A stretch of 8,849 nucleotides of DNA. Source: an uncultured Actinomyces sp. (GTDB lineage Bacteria; Actinomycetota; Actinomycetes; Actinomycetales; Actinomycetaceae). Each line of letters begins with the position of its first letter. Positions within the stretch are counted from its first letter, which is position 1. Positions 1-5,642 of this stretch are shown piece after piece. Under the pieces are notes generated by a model that was given only the letters and a program-made list of their open reading frames with translations, ran no database searches and had not been told where the DNA came from. The stretch spans positions 1 through 8,849 of the forward strand of contig CALIZH010000280.1 in the NCBI GenBank assembly GCA_938028585.1, given 5' to 3'. Position numbers and translations under genes: made by a program.

Positions 1-543
1 CAGCAGAGGAGTACCTGCGGTACTCCTCTCTACTGCAGTAGAGAGCCGAACGCGCACCGCCACGTCGTACCACCGCTCAGCGGCGCGGATGGCTTGGTCA
101 CGGATGTCGCGGTAGATCTCGCGGGCGAACTGCTCATCGCCCAGGCGTAGGGCCATCACGTTGGCGGCGATGTCGTCCAGCAGCTCCGGCGTGGCCACAC
201 GCTTCAAGTCATCAGGGTGGATGGCGAAGCCCTCCACCACCGCATCACGCATCGCCGGAGCCTCCTCGCGGATGATCTGGCGAAAGCGGGCCAACGTGTG
301 CGCCTCCTGGTCTCTCCGGAAGGTGTACTCGAAGAACGTCGACAGCAGGCCCGCACCAAACAGCGTCCCACCCAGCTCGCCCAGCGGCAGCGCGTGCAGC
401 CACTGCCAATCTCCCAGCCGCATTGGTGCTAGCCAGGCGTTGAGCATCATGAGGAGGATGCCGGCCAGGGTGAAGGAGACGGCCAAGAGGGCGGCTTTGA
501 GGCGACGGAGGCGGTGGTGGGGAGAGGGCTCGACATCGGACAT
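1..543 (-). CDS. Two-helix membrane protein of unknown function (3' end beyond window)
   Basis: An open minus-strand frame begins with ATG at 543 and has no stop for 181 codons up to the window edge, so the C-terminus is missing. The product starts with a short basic stretch (HHRLRRLK, residues 9-16). A hydrophobic helix follows at about 17-39, then a Trp-rich loop (GDWQWLH) at about 44-50, and a second hydrophobic segment at about 52-71 ending in FFEYTFRRDQE. The rest is helical and charged with no catalytic motif that I recognise. The positive-inside pattern predicts both termini in the cytoplasm. No Shine-Dalgarno precedes the ATG, but a promoter-like pair places the transcript start about 4 nt upstream, so translation is probably near-leaderless. 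It is on the same strand as the coupling ATPase gene but is separated from it by the plus-strand cargo. The last visible codons cross two palindromes. That it is a real gene is fairly sure; its function is not known. Confidence 0.75.
   Translation of the reverse strand, partial: MSDVEPSPHHRLRRLKAALLAVSFTLAGILLMMLNAWLAPMRLGDWQWLHALPLGELGGTLFGAGLLSTFFEYTFRRDQEAHTLARFRQIIREEAPAMRDAVVEGFAIHPDDLKRVATPELLDDIAANVMALRLGDEQFAREIYRDIRDQAIRAAERWYDVAVRVRLSTAVERSTAGTPLL
5..29. repeat. Perfect inverted repeat, 11-bp arms, 3-bp spacer
   Basis: The arms AGAGGAGTACC (5-15) and GGTACTCCTCT (19-29) are exact reverse complements around TGC. The element lies within the minus-strand open frame. In a minus-strand transcript it would form a very stable hairpin. 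The RNA strand of the right arm contains an SD-like AGAGGAG. It could be a protein-binding site, an RNA structure or a palindromic insertion in the gene. Confidence 0.75.
26..45. repeat. Perfect 20-bp palindrome overlapping the neighbouring inverted repeat
   Basis: Bases 26-45 read CTCTCTACTG followed by its exact reverse complement. Bases 26-29 are shared with the right arm of the inverted repeat at 5-29, so the two hairpins cannot both be fully formed. The cores are related (TAC-CTGC-GGTA and TAC-TGCA-GTA), which suggests a duplicated site for one dimeric DNA-binding protein. The alternative is a pair of competing RNA hairpins. Confidence 0.75.
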
Positions 544-553
544 TACGTTATTA

Positions 554-582
554 ATTTTAGCACTTCTATAGTGCACTTTGAA
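554..582 (-). promoter_or_regulatory. Candidate promoter of the left membrane-protein gene with an inverted repeat in the spacer
   Basis: On the minus strand a -35 TTCAAA (582-577) and a -10 TAAAAT (559-554) are separated by 17 bp. The predicted start is near 547, four bases before the ATG at 543, which fits the absence of an RBS. The spacer contains the inverted repeat GCACT-TCTAT-AGTGC (560-574 on the plus strand), placed where a repressor would block RNA polymerase. The boxes are only partial consensus matches, so this is a prediction. Confidence 0.35.
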
Positions 583-776
583 AGGTTGGCGTCTCAGACT
601 CGCAGAATGTTGCAGTTTTGTCACGGCACAACAGGGGCGGCTTGATGGGGCGTTATCTTGTGAGCGTGCTACTTCACGCGTGGGCAATGACGGCCAATGG
701 AGACATTTACGCAAAAGCAAGCGTGACTTAAACTGCAAGGCATTCGTTAAGCTGTTAAATACATTAGTAAAGCAAA
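583..776. other. Non-coding upstream region of the cargo operon
   Basis: This is the part of the divergent intergenic region (544-786) to the right of the left gene's promoter. I see no convincing gene here. The longest frame crossing it runs into the OLD gene in another frame and looks like chance. A short inverted repeat GCGTG-CTACTT-CACGC lies at 664-679 with no T-run. The last 60 bases before the OLD gene are AT-rich and probably carry its promoter, but no -35/-10 pair with correct spacing stands out. Confidence 0.5.
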
Positions 777-782
777 AAGGAG
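777..782 (+). promoter_or_regulatory. Shine-Dalgarno of the OLD nuclease gene
   Basis: AAGGAG lies four bases before the ATG at 787 and is preceded by a further run of A. It is the strongest ribosome-binding site in the cargo and fixes the start of the OLD gene. Confidence 0.7.
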
Positions 783-786
783 CGTT

Positions 787-2274
787 ATGCGTCTCACGCG
801 AGTCAAAGTTGAAAACCACAGCCGTCTCCAGGATCTGGAGCTGGAGGTTCGCCAGCATATGGTGCTCATCGGCCCAAACGACGTGGGCAAGTCATCGCTG
901 CTGCGCTGCCTTGACCTCTTGCTAGGTGCTAGTACCGGGCAGCTGTACAACCAAATCACACCCGAGGATCTTCGCGAGCCAAGTCATCCCTTTGCTGTCG
1001 AAGCCGATCTTTGTAACTTCTCAGACACCGAACAAGCGTTATTTCCCGATGAAATCACGGTCGACCCAAACGGTGAGAAAGAGCAGACACTCACGATCCG
1101 TCTTGAAGCCAGCTTTGACGACAATGAGACGCTTTCGATAACGCGCACTGCACCAAACAAGAACACCGGACGACAGATCTCACGTAACCAACTCCAGGCG
1201 ATCGGATGGACACTGCTCAACGCCAACGATCGTGCCCGAAATATGAGTGATGATCGCCATTCTCTATTTGATGATGTGTTGGCCGGTGTGGAACTTGGCG
1301 ATGAGCAAGCTGACTTTGATGGCTTGATTGATGCGATTCGTGGCCAGCTCCAGTGCTCAAATGTACTCACTAAACTTCGGGAGAGGATGTCTGATCAGCT
1401 CAGTACGGCCTTGCCAGAGAGAGTTGCACAAAACGATCTGACTTTTGTGCCTGGGGCCGCTGCGGACGATAATGTGCTGGACGGTGTGCGACTTCATGTT
1501 AACGACAAGTCGATCAGCGAGCAATCCGACGGTAAGCGTGCCATCTATGCGATTGCTTTGTACGACCTGATTTCGAATGGCGCGAATGTCGTCGCCATCG
1601 ACGAACCCGAGATTCATCTCCATCCTAGCAGTCAGCGTAGTTTAGCGCGGCTGTTGAAGAATGGGAGAAATCAAAAGATCATCGCGACGCACTCGCCGGA
1701 TATTGTGAGTGCGTTTGATCCTGAGTGCATTGTCTCTGTCAAGGCCCATGGCAAGGTTGTTCAGCCGGCGCAGGGGCTACTCAACAACGATCAGCGGCTG
1801 ATACTCACCTGGTGGGTCAAAGATAAACTGGAGCCGTTGACAGCGCGCCATATCATGTTTGTAGAAGGCATATCGGATCGCATCGTTCTCGAGCGAGTCG
1901 CAGAACTTACTGGGCGTGAGCTAGATCGTCTTGGGGTGACGATCATGGAGGTAGGTGGTTGCAAGAATATGAAGCACGTGTGGAGTCTGTTTGGTGCAGA
2001 CGGGTTCGATATTCCTACGTCGATACTCATAGATGAAGATGCAGTTCCTGATGTCCCCAAGTATCTCAACATTCGACAGGATGAATTCGAACAAAACTCC
2101 GTTTGGGTATCGCTAAAAGATCTCGAAGATGAATATGTGCAGGCACTTGATCGAAACACTCTCGTTTCTGAGTTATTATCTTCAGGTATGTTTGAAACAA
2201 AGAAACAACAAGAGCTAAAAACTAAGTTCAATAACAACACCATTACTGATGAAGACATTGCCAAATTTTGTTGA
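787..2274 (+). CDS. gajA: OLD-family ATPase/TOPRIM nuclease (GajA-like), shortened by an in-frame TGA
   Basis: The 495-residue product has an SMC/ABC-type ATPase fused to a TOPRIM nuclease, as in class 2 OLD proteins such as Gabija GajA. Visible motifs are Walker A GPNDVGKS at 29-36, a signature-like SEQSDGKRA near 242, Walker B VVAIDEPE at 268-275 followed by HLHP, and an H-loop ATHSPD with His302. The TOPRIM part has EGISD with Glu360 and the acidic pair in LIDED (Asp416, Asp418). GajA forms a complex with the helicase GajB and nicks DNA when nucleotide pools fall during phage infection (established for Gabija). A UvrD-like helicase gene follows directly, as expected. The TGA at 2272 is followed by 42 further in-frame codons to a stop at 2401-2403 that overlaps the helicase start, so the ancestral protein was probably 538 residues. 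The missing tail includes a Lys that may belong to the active site. The family call is strong. Whether this allele works is uncertain. Confidence 0.85.
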   Translation: MRLTRVKVENHSRLQDLELEVRQHMVLIGPNDVGKSSLLRCLDLLLGASTGQLYNQITPEDLREPSHPFAVEADLCNFSDTEQALFPDEITVDPNGEKEQTLTIRLEASFDDNETLSITRTAPNKNTGRQISRNQLQAIGWTLLNANDRARNMSDDRHSLFDDVLAGVELGDEQADFDGLIDAIRGQLQCSNVLTKLRERMSDQLSTALPERVAQNDLTFVPGAAADDNVLDGVRLHVNDKSISEQSDGKRAIYAIALYDLISNGANVVAIDEPEIHLHPSSQRSLARLLKNGRNQKIIATHSPDIVSAFDPECIVSVKAHGKVVQPAQGLLNNDQRLILTWWVKDKLEPLTARHIMFVEGISDRIVLERVAELTGRELDRLGVTIMEVGGCKNMKHVWSLFGADGFDIPTSILIDEDAVPDVPKYLNIRQDEFEQNSVWVSLKDLEDEYVQALDRNTLVSELLSSGMFETKKQQELKTKFNNNTITDEDIAKFC

Positions 2275-2403
2275 TTTAAACCAAAGCGGCACCCAAATCA
2301 TAAGGTGGCGGCTGCGTCAATTGTAAGCCAACTTCTTGATGAAAGTTCCGCATCAGAAATAAAAAGCATCATGGATCTGCTCAACAACATCGAGAGTGCC
2401 TGA
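2275..2403 (+). other. In-frame C-terminal remnant of the OLD gene beyond the TGA
   Basis: Reading on in the OLD frame after TGA 2272-2274 gives 42 codons and then TGA at 2401-2403. The predicted residues include KRHPNHKVAAAS and an amphipathic segment around SEIKSIMDLLNNIES, which resemble the usual end of OLD-type TOPRIM proteins. The second stop overlaps the GTG start of the helicase gene at 2396 by 8 bases, an arrangement typical of coupled operon genes. The stretch is otherwise an unexplained 121-base gap inside an operon. I infer that it was, or still is, the true C-terminus. Confidence 0.65.
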
Positions 2404-4099
2404 AGTGCTAGACATAACGCCAAAACAAGCGCAAGTCCTAGATCACGAAGGGCTTTCGCTCCTCATCATCGCGCCCGCCGGATGCGGCAAGACCGAGACA
2501 TTGGCGCTGCGCGTAAGGGGCTTGCTCGATCAACAAGCTGTCAAGGCGTCACAACGCATCCTGGTGGCCACGTTCACCAAACGTGCGCGCGACAACATGC
2601 ACGACCGCTTGAGCCACTATCTCACTCCACGCGAGATGCGTGAAGCGGTCACTGTGTGCAACTTCCATGGGCTTTTTGCCAGAATCATCCAAGCTCATAG
2701 CAACGTCATCGGCCTTGATCCGAAGCGGCTGACGATGCCACAGAACGACTGGGTGGGTGAGCGTTGTAGCGCACTGAAACTTAAAGGGCTGACCAACGAC
2801 GTTAAGAGCGACATTAGTTCAGCGAAGCGTCGAGCGCTGAATGATGAGCAGGTTCTGGCTGAACTTCAGTGTTCTGGCAACCAGTATGCATCCATGATTG
2901 AGGAGCAGCGCCAAGCCGAGAGTCGCTTGACCTACGATGATCTACCGAGGCTTGCCGAGTTGATCCTTGCCAACGATGAGGTGGCGGCACTCTATCGGCA
3001 GCACTTTGGGGCAATCATCGTTGACGAGTTCCAAGATTTAACGCCGCAGCAACTACGTATCGTTCAGCGCATTGGCTACAAAAAGACCACCTACGCGGGC
3101 GACCTAGCTCAAGGCATCTACGCCTTTGCCGGTGCTCAACCTGAGTATGTCAAAAAGAAACTCGAAATCGAATACTCCGAAACCATCAAGTTTGCTGAGT
3201 CATTCCGCTCATCGCCTGCCGTATTAACTGCGGTGAATTCACTCAATAGTCTGACTGGTGGACAGACGCTGACGGCGGCCACCCCAGACTCTTGGCCAAG
3301 CGGTGGGCTGGCTGCCTACCGACAGTTCGATCGTGCACAGGAAGAGGCAAAATACATTAAAAACCTCTGTTCCTGGATCCTATCTGAAGGACGCGCCCCG
3401 CAGCAACGAATCGGCATTTCTGCACGCCTTAAGCGGAGGCGCCAACTTGTCGACGAAATGATCGCAGCTAGTGGTCTCCCATACTGTATTTGGGATGACG
3501 GCGTGCTCGATCAGTCTATAGCGCAGAAGATTCGTAGCATGCTGAGAGGGCTGTCGCTGTCAGAGTTCCACAGCGCAGATGATCAGCTGGCATTCCTTCG
3601 TCAAGCCGTTGCTTTTGACAATGAGCAAGATCCCGATGAGCGAACCGCACTCTCGAGTGCGGTTGACTGGTGCTTGGATCTCTTACAGAAGGATCTAAAT
3701 CCAGATACTATCCTGAGGCGCATCCAAATTGGTGACAATGATTCACTCATCACTCGCGCTGGAGTACATCTGCTTACTGGTCACGCTGGCAAGGGCCAAC
3801 AGTTTGATTGGATGGTGGTCATTGGTCTTGAGGAAGACTACCTACCCAGCTACCAAGCGATACAGGCTGGCGATAATTCTGCCATGATGGGTGAGGAAGC
3901 TCGGACGCTTGCTGTTATGCTCTCTAGGGCACGGCATGGGGTGCTCGTGACTTCGAGCTCTGTTATATCTGGTGATTTCATTCCGAACAAACGACAGTCG
4001 CGGTTTCTGACCGACTTGCTTCCGGCGGTAATATGTGATCGTCAGCAGATCCATGACTGGCTTACAGAAGCCGATTGGAAGGCTATCGCAGAGAGGTGA
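2396..4099 (+). CDS. gajB: UvrD/PcrA-like superfamily 1 helicase (GajB-like)
   Basis: The 567-residue product carries the SF1A helicase motifs in order. These are a Q-motif-like ITPKQ near residue 7, Walker A APAGCGKT at 26-33, motif Ia VATFTKRA, motif II DEFQD at 210-214, motif III GDLAQGIYAFAGA from 235, motif IV SFRSS, motif V HAGKGQQFDW from 463, and motif VI LSRAR ending near 511. It is shorter than housekeeping UvrD/PcrA (about 700 residues), as Gabija helicases are. In Gabija, GajB binds the GajA tetramer and is thought to be activated by DNA ends produced by it. The start is GTG 2396, with another GTG in frame at 2405. Neither has a good RBS, and the position over the old stop of the upstream gene suggests translational coupling. 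If ribosomes now stop at 2272, that coupling would be weakened. No frameshift or motif loss is visible, so this gene appears intact. Confidence 0.85.
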   Translation: MPEVLDITPKQAQVLDHEGLSLLIIAPAGCGKTETLALRVRGLLDQQAVKASQRILVATFTKRARDNMHDRLSHYLTPREMREAVTVCNFHGLFARIIQAHSNVIGLDPKRLTMPQNDWVGERCSALKLKGLTNDVKSDISSAKRRALNDEQVLAELQCSGNQYASMIEEQRQAESRLTYDDLPRLAELILANDEVAALYRQHFGAIIVDEFQDLTPQQLRIVQRIGYKKTTYAGDLAQGIYAFAGAQPEYVKKKLEIEYSETIKFAESFRSSPAVLTAVNSLNSLTGGQTLTAATPDSWPSGGLAAYRQFDRAQEEAKYIKNLCSWILSEGRAPQQRIGISARLKRRRQLVDEMIAASGLPYCIWDDGVLDQSIAQKIRSMLRGLSLSEFHSADDQLAFLRQAVAFDNEQDPDERTALSSAVDWCLDLLQKDLNPDTILRRIQIGDNDSLITRAGVHLLTGHAGKGQQFDWMVVIGLEEDYLPSYQAIQAGDNSAMMGEEARTLAVMLSRARHGVLVTSSSVISGDFIPNKRQSRFLTDLLPAVICDRQQIHDWLTEADWKAIAER

Positions 4100-4253
4100 T
4101 TCAGGGGATGTGAGGCCAGTCATAGAAGGTAAGCATGAAGTCGCCGGCTGGTAAGTAGATATGATGGAAGTGGTTTTGCTATAACGGCAACCGGAACAAA
4201 GCGTTTGAAATGCGATTTGGGTGACGAAGTGGAGACTTGCTGTACAGCGCTAC

Positions 4254-4259
4254 TATAAT
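4254..4259 (+). promoter_or_regulatory. Consensus -10 box (TATAAT) upstream of the small acidic gene
   Basis: A perfect TATAAT sits 63 bases before the ATG at 4323. It is flanked by the inverted repeat GCGCT (4247-4251) and AGCGC (4263-4267). No good -35 is present at 16-18 bp; TTGCTG at 4237 is too close. A start near 4266 would give a leader of about 57 nt containing the palindrome at 4274-4289. This suggests that the genes after the helicase have their own promoter, perhaps dependent on an activator. Confidence 0.4.
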
Positions 4260-4273
4260 CAAAGCGCCAGCGT

Positions 4274-4289
4274 CAGATCTCGAGATCTG
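4274..4289. promoter_or_regulatory. Perfect 16-bp palindrome, operator candidate
   Basis: CAGATCTCGAGATCTG is fully self-complementary. It lies just downstream of the TATAAT box and 33 bases before the start codon at 4323, a normal place for a repressor site. Its binding protein is unknown, and the neighbouring small protein is only one candidate. Confidence 0.45.
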
Positions 4290-4322
4290 GCTTGGTTCGC
4301 ACACGATAGACAGGAGCGATTA

Positions 4323-4664
4323 ATGGATCGCGGTAGGAAGAAGCGGCTTCGTGATAAGATCTCGCAGAGCATTGACATCACGTCTACGAGGCTCAGTGAC
4401 GACGAAGCACTGGAGTTGAGTGACTTTGTCGATGACTACGACAGCTATGCGGGTACTAGCAAGACTCGGGAACGATCCTGGAAGGACTGGTCATCAGACG
4501 GGTACTACCGACGGACAGAAACGACGACCGATACCTTTATGGAAGACGGCGTCGGCATCCGTCGTGAGACACATGTTCACGATGATGACGGGACGGAATG
4601 GACTGATATCGATAAAATCACGGATGGTCGTGGCATACTGAAATGGTTCCGTGATAATCGCTGA
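4323..4664 (+). CDS. Unrecognised 113-residue charged protein in the defence cargo
   Basis: I chose ATG 4323 because AGGAG (4312-4316) lies six bases upstream. The frame is open back to a GTG at 4221, but that extension would swallow a TATAAT box and a palindrome and has no RBS. The product begins with a basic segment (DRGRKKRLRDK). It continues with an acidic stretch (SDDEALELSDFVDDYDS), then a Trp/Tyr/Thr-rich part (RSWKDWSSDGYYRR), and a tail rich in Asp and His (THVHDDDGTEW) ending in ILKWFRDNR. The alternating polar and aromatic residues suggest beta strands. No signal peptide, membrane helix, zinc site or catalytic motif is visible. It lies between the helicase and the HNH nuclease on the same strand, 64 bases before the latter. 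A regulatory, antitoxin-like or accessory defence role is possible, but nothing in the sequence decides it. Confidence 0.6.
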   Translation: MDRGRKKRLRDKISQSIDITSTRLSDDEALELSDFVDDYDSYAGTSKTRERSWKDWSSDGYYRRTETTTDTFMEDGVGIRRETHVHDDDGTEWTDIDKITDGRGILKWFRDNR

Positions 4665-4693
4665 CGTGCGTAAGTATCTTTGATATGTATAAG

Positions 4694-4722
4694 TTGCCCC
4701 CTTCGATATCATTTGATATCAT
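4694..4722 (+). promoter_or_regulatory. Leaderless promoter of the HNH gene
   Basis: A -35 TTGCCC (4694-4699) and a -10 TATCAT (4717-4722, 5 of 6 consensus bases) are separated by 17 bp. The expected start falls on the A of the ATG at 4729, and there is no Shine-Dalgarno. The two observations support each other and point to a leaderless mRNA, a common arrangement in actinobacteria. Confidence 0.5.
4705..4722. repeat. GATATCAT direct repeat across the HNH promoter
   Basis: GATATCAT occurs at 4705-4712 and again at 4715-4722, spaced 10 bp apart or one helical turn, and the second copy covers the -10 box. Each copy contains the self-complementary GATATC. A further GATAT lies at 4682-4686. This is the geometry of a two-site operator that would shut the nuclease promoter. 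Confidence 0.5.
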
Positions 4723-4728
4723 TCTGGC

Positions 4729-5580
4729 ATGACGATAAGTTCACGCATACGAAAAGACATACCAGACCCCACAAAGCGGCAACTTTATCTGCTTTCTGGA
4801 AATGAATGCGCTCTTCCGGGGTGCTCAGTGCGAATTTTTAGTGAAAAAGGGTATGTTGGTTCGATCGCCCATATTTATGGCGTGGGAGAAGGGGCTGCGC
4901 GCGGACAACACGGTTTAATTAACGACCAACTGCGAGATCCATCAAACCTTATGCTAGTCTGCCGCAACTGTCATAGCATGATAGATAACAAGGATAACGA
5001 AGAGTATACAGTCTCGCGTCTACGTCAGATTAAGGCAGAGCATGAAGCCAAATTTCTAAAGGCGTTTAAAGAGCTTGACCGTTTGATTGACCGGACTGAT
5101 CGGGACGACGCCATACTTCCAACCAATTTCAGAAAGATTCAATCTTTTGAAAACGAACTAGACGACGATTTTGTCACTTCGCTAGCAATGTCCAGGGAGT
5201 TCTTCGAGCAAGTCGCCAATCAAGGGGAGGAGGTTCGGGACCTTATTTGGTTAATTCTAAAGCGCGGTAAATGCGAAGAGTGGGCGTCAACAAGAGTGCG
5301 CGCACTGCCAAAAGATCTTGTTGCGGCTAGTGGTTTCAGTGAGTTAGAATTAAAAAAACGTGGAGATGTACTAGAGTCTGCTGGCTTACTTGAGTACGAG
5401 CAAAAAATAGCATGTGACTCTGAAAGCGATCCCTTGTATTATTCACTTGTTGACCCTACGGCTAACGAAACGCTCACCGACCTCTTCGTGGAGCTGTATA
5501 AACTAGCCCAAGAGGACAAAACCCTGTTAGATAGAGCGATTAAGCGGCTGGATTTTACGGTGTTCAGTGAAGATTCGTGA
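4729..5580 (+). CDS. Standalone HNH endonuclease with winged-helix-like C-terminal domain
   Basis: The 283-residue protein has an HNH (beta-beta-alpha metal) nuclease domain in its first 110 residues. Zinc ligand candidates are Cys27 and Cys32 (CALPGC) with Cys78 and Cys81. The catalytic candidates are His48 in IAHI, Asn73 in SNLMLVC and His82 in CHSMID. This HNH subtype is seen fused to effector domains in prokaryotic defence, for example ahead of SAVED in Cap5 (family knowledge), but no SAVED-like region is evident here. Residues 110-283 are mostly helical. A stretch around 210-240 (LVAASGFSELELKKRGDVLESAGLLEYE) reads like a winged helix, which may act as a sensor, bind DNA or bind a protein. 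The gene is visibly AT-richer than the conjugation genes, which suggests separate acquisition. It converges with the coupling ATPase gene, 62 bases apart. It may be a stand-alone restriction or defence nuclease. A partner is not evident unless it is the small protein upstream. Confidence 0.75.
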   Translation: MTISSRIRKDIPDPTKRQLYLLSGNECALPGCSVRIFSEKGYVGSIAHIYGVGEGAARGQHGLINDQLRDPSNLMLVCRNCHSMIDNKDNEEYTVSRLRQIKAEHEAKFLKAFKELDRLIDRTDRDDAILPTNFRKIQSFENELDDDFVTSLAMSREFFEQVANQGEEVRDLIWLILKRGKCEEWASTRVRALPKDLVAASGFSELELKKRGDVLESAGLLEYEQKIACDSESDPLYYSLVDPTANETLTDLFVELYKLAQEDKTLLDRAIKRLDFTVFSEDS

Positions 5581-5642
5581 TTGAAATTCCACTACGTCAG
5601 GTAATGATCGCGATTATTTTGCTTGTGTCACAGGGGTGCTGT

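Noticed and set aside
161..571. Plus-strand open frame of 136 codons over the left region
   Set aside because: It is the reverse of the minus-strand membrane-protein gene. Its product is Ser/Arg-rich nonsense with no RBS, whereas the minus frame has clear membrane helices.
664..679. Inverted repeat GCGTG/CACGC in the divergent intergenic region
   Set aside because: A five-bp stem without a T-run or clear promoter context; too weak to call a terminator or operator.
578..925. Plus-strand frame entering the OLD gene
   Set aside because: It overlaps the well-supported start of the OLD gene in another frame and has no family resemblance or RBS.
2272..2330. Selenocysteine or tryptophan recoding of the TGA in the OLD gene
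   Set aside because: Only an imperfect hairpin (CACC/GGTG core) follows the TGA, with no convincing SECIS, and OLD nucleases are not known selenoproteins. TGA also serves as a normal stop for the helicase, small, HNH and acidic genes, so a changed code is unlikely.
4221..4322. GTG-initiated extension of the small acidic gene
   Set aside because: It has no RBS and covers a TATAAT box and two inverted repeats. ATG 4323 has AGGAG at the right distance.
5603..5620. Weak hairpin AATGATCG/CGATTATT followed by TTTT between the convergent genes
   Set aside because: It could be a bidirectional terminator, but the stem is short, AT-rich and contains a mismatch/wobble. Not strong enough to list.
630..5640. 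ACAGGGG-type short match near both ends of the cargo as attachment-site repeats
   Set aside because: Only seven bases match, with no longer direct repeat at the two boundaries. This is within chance.
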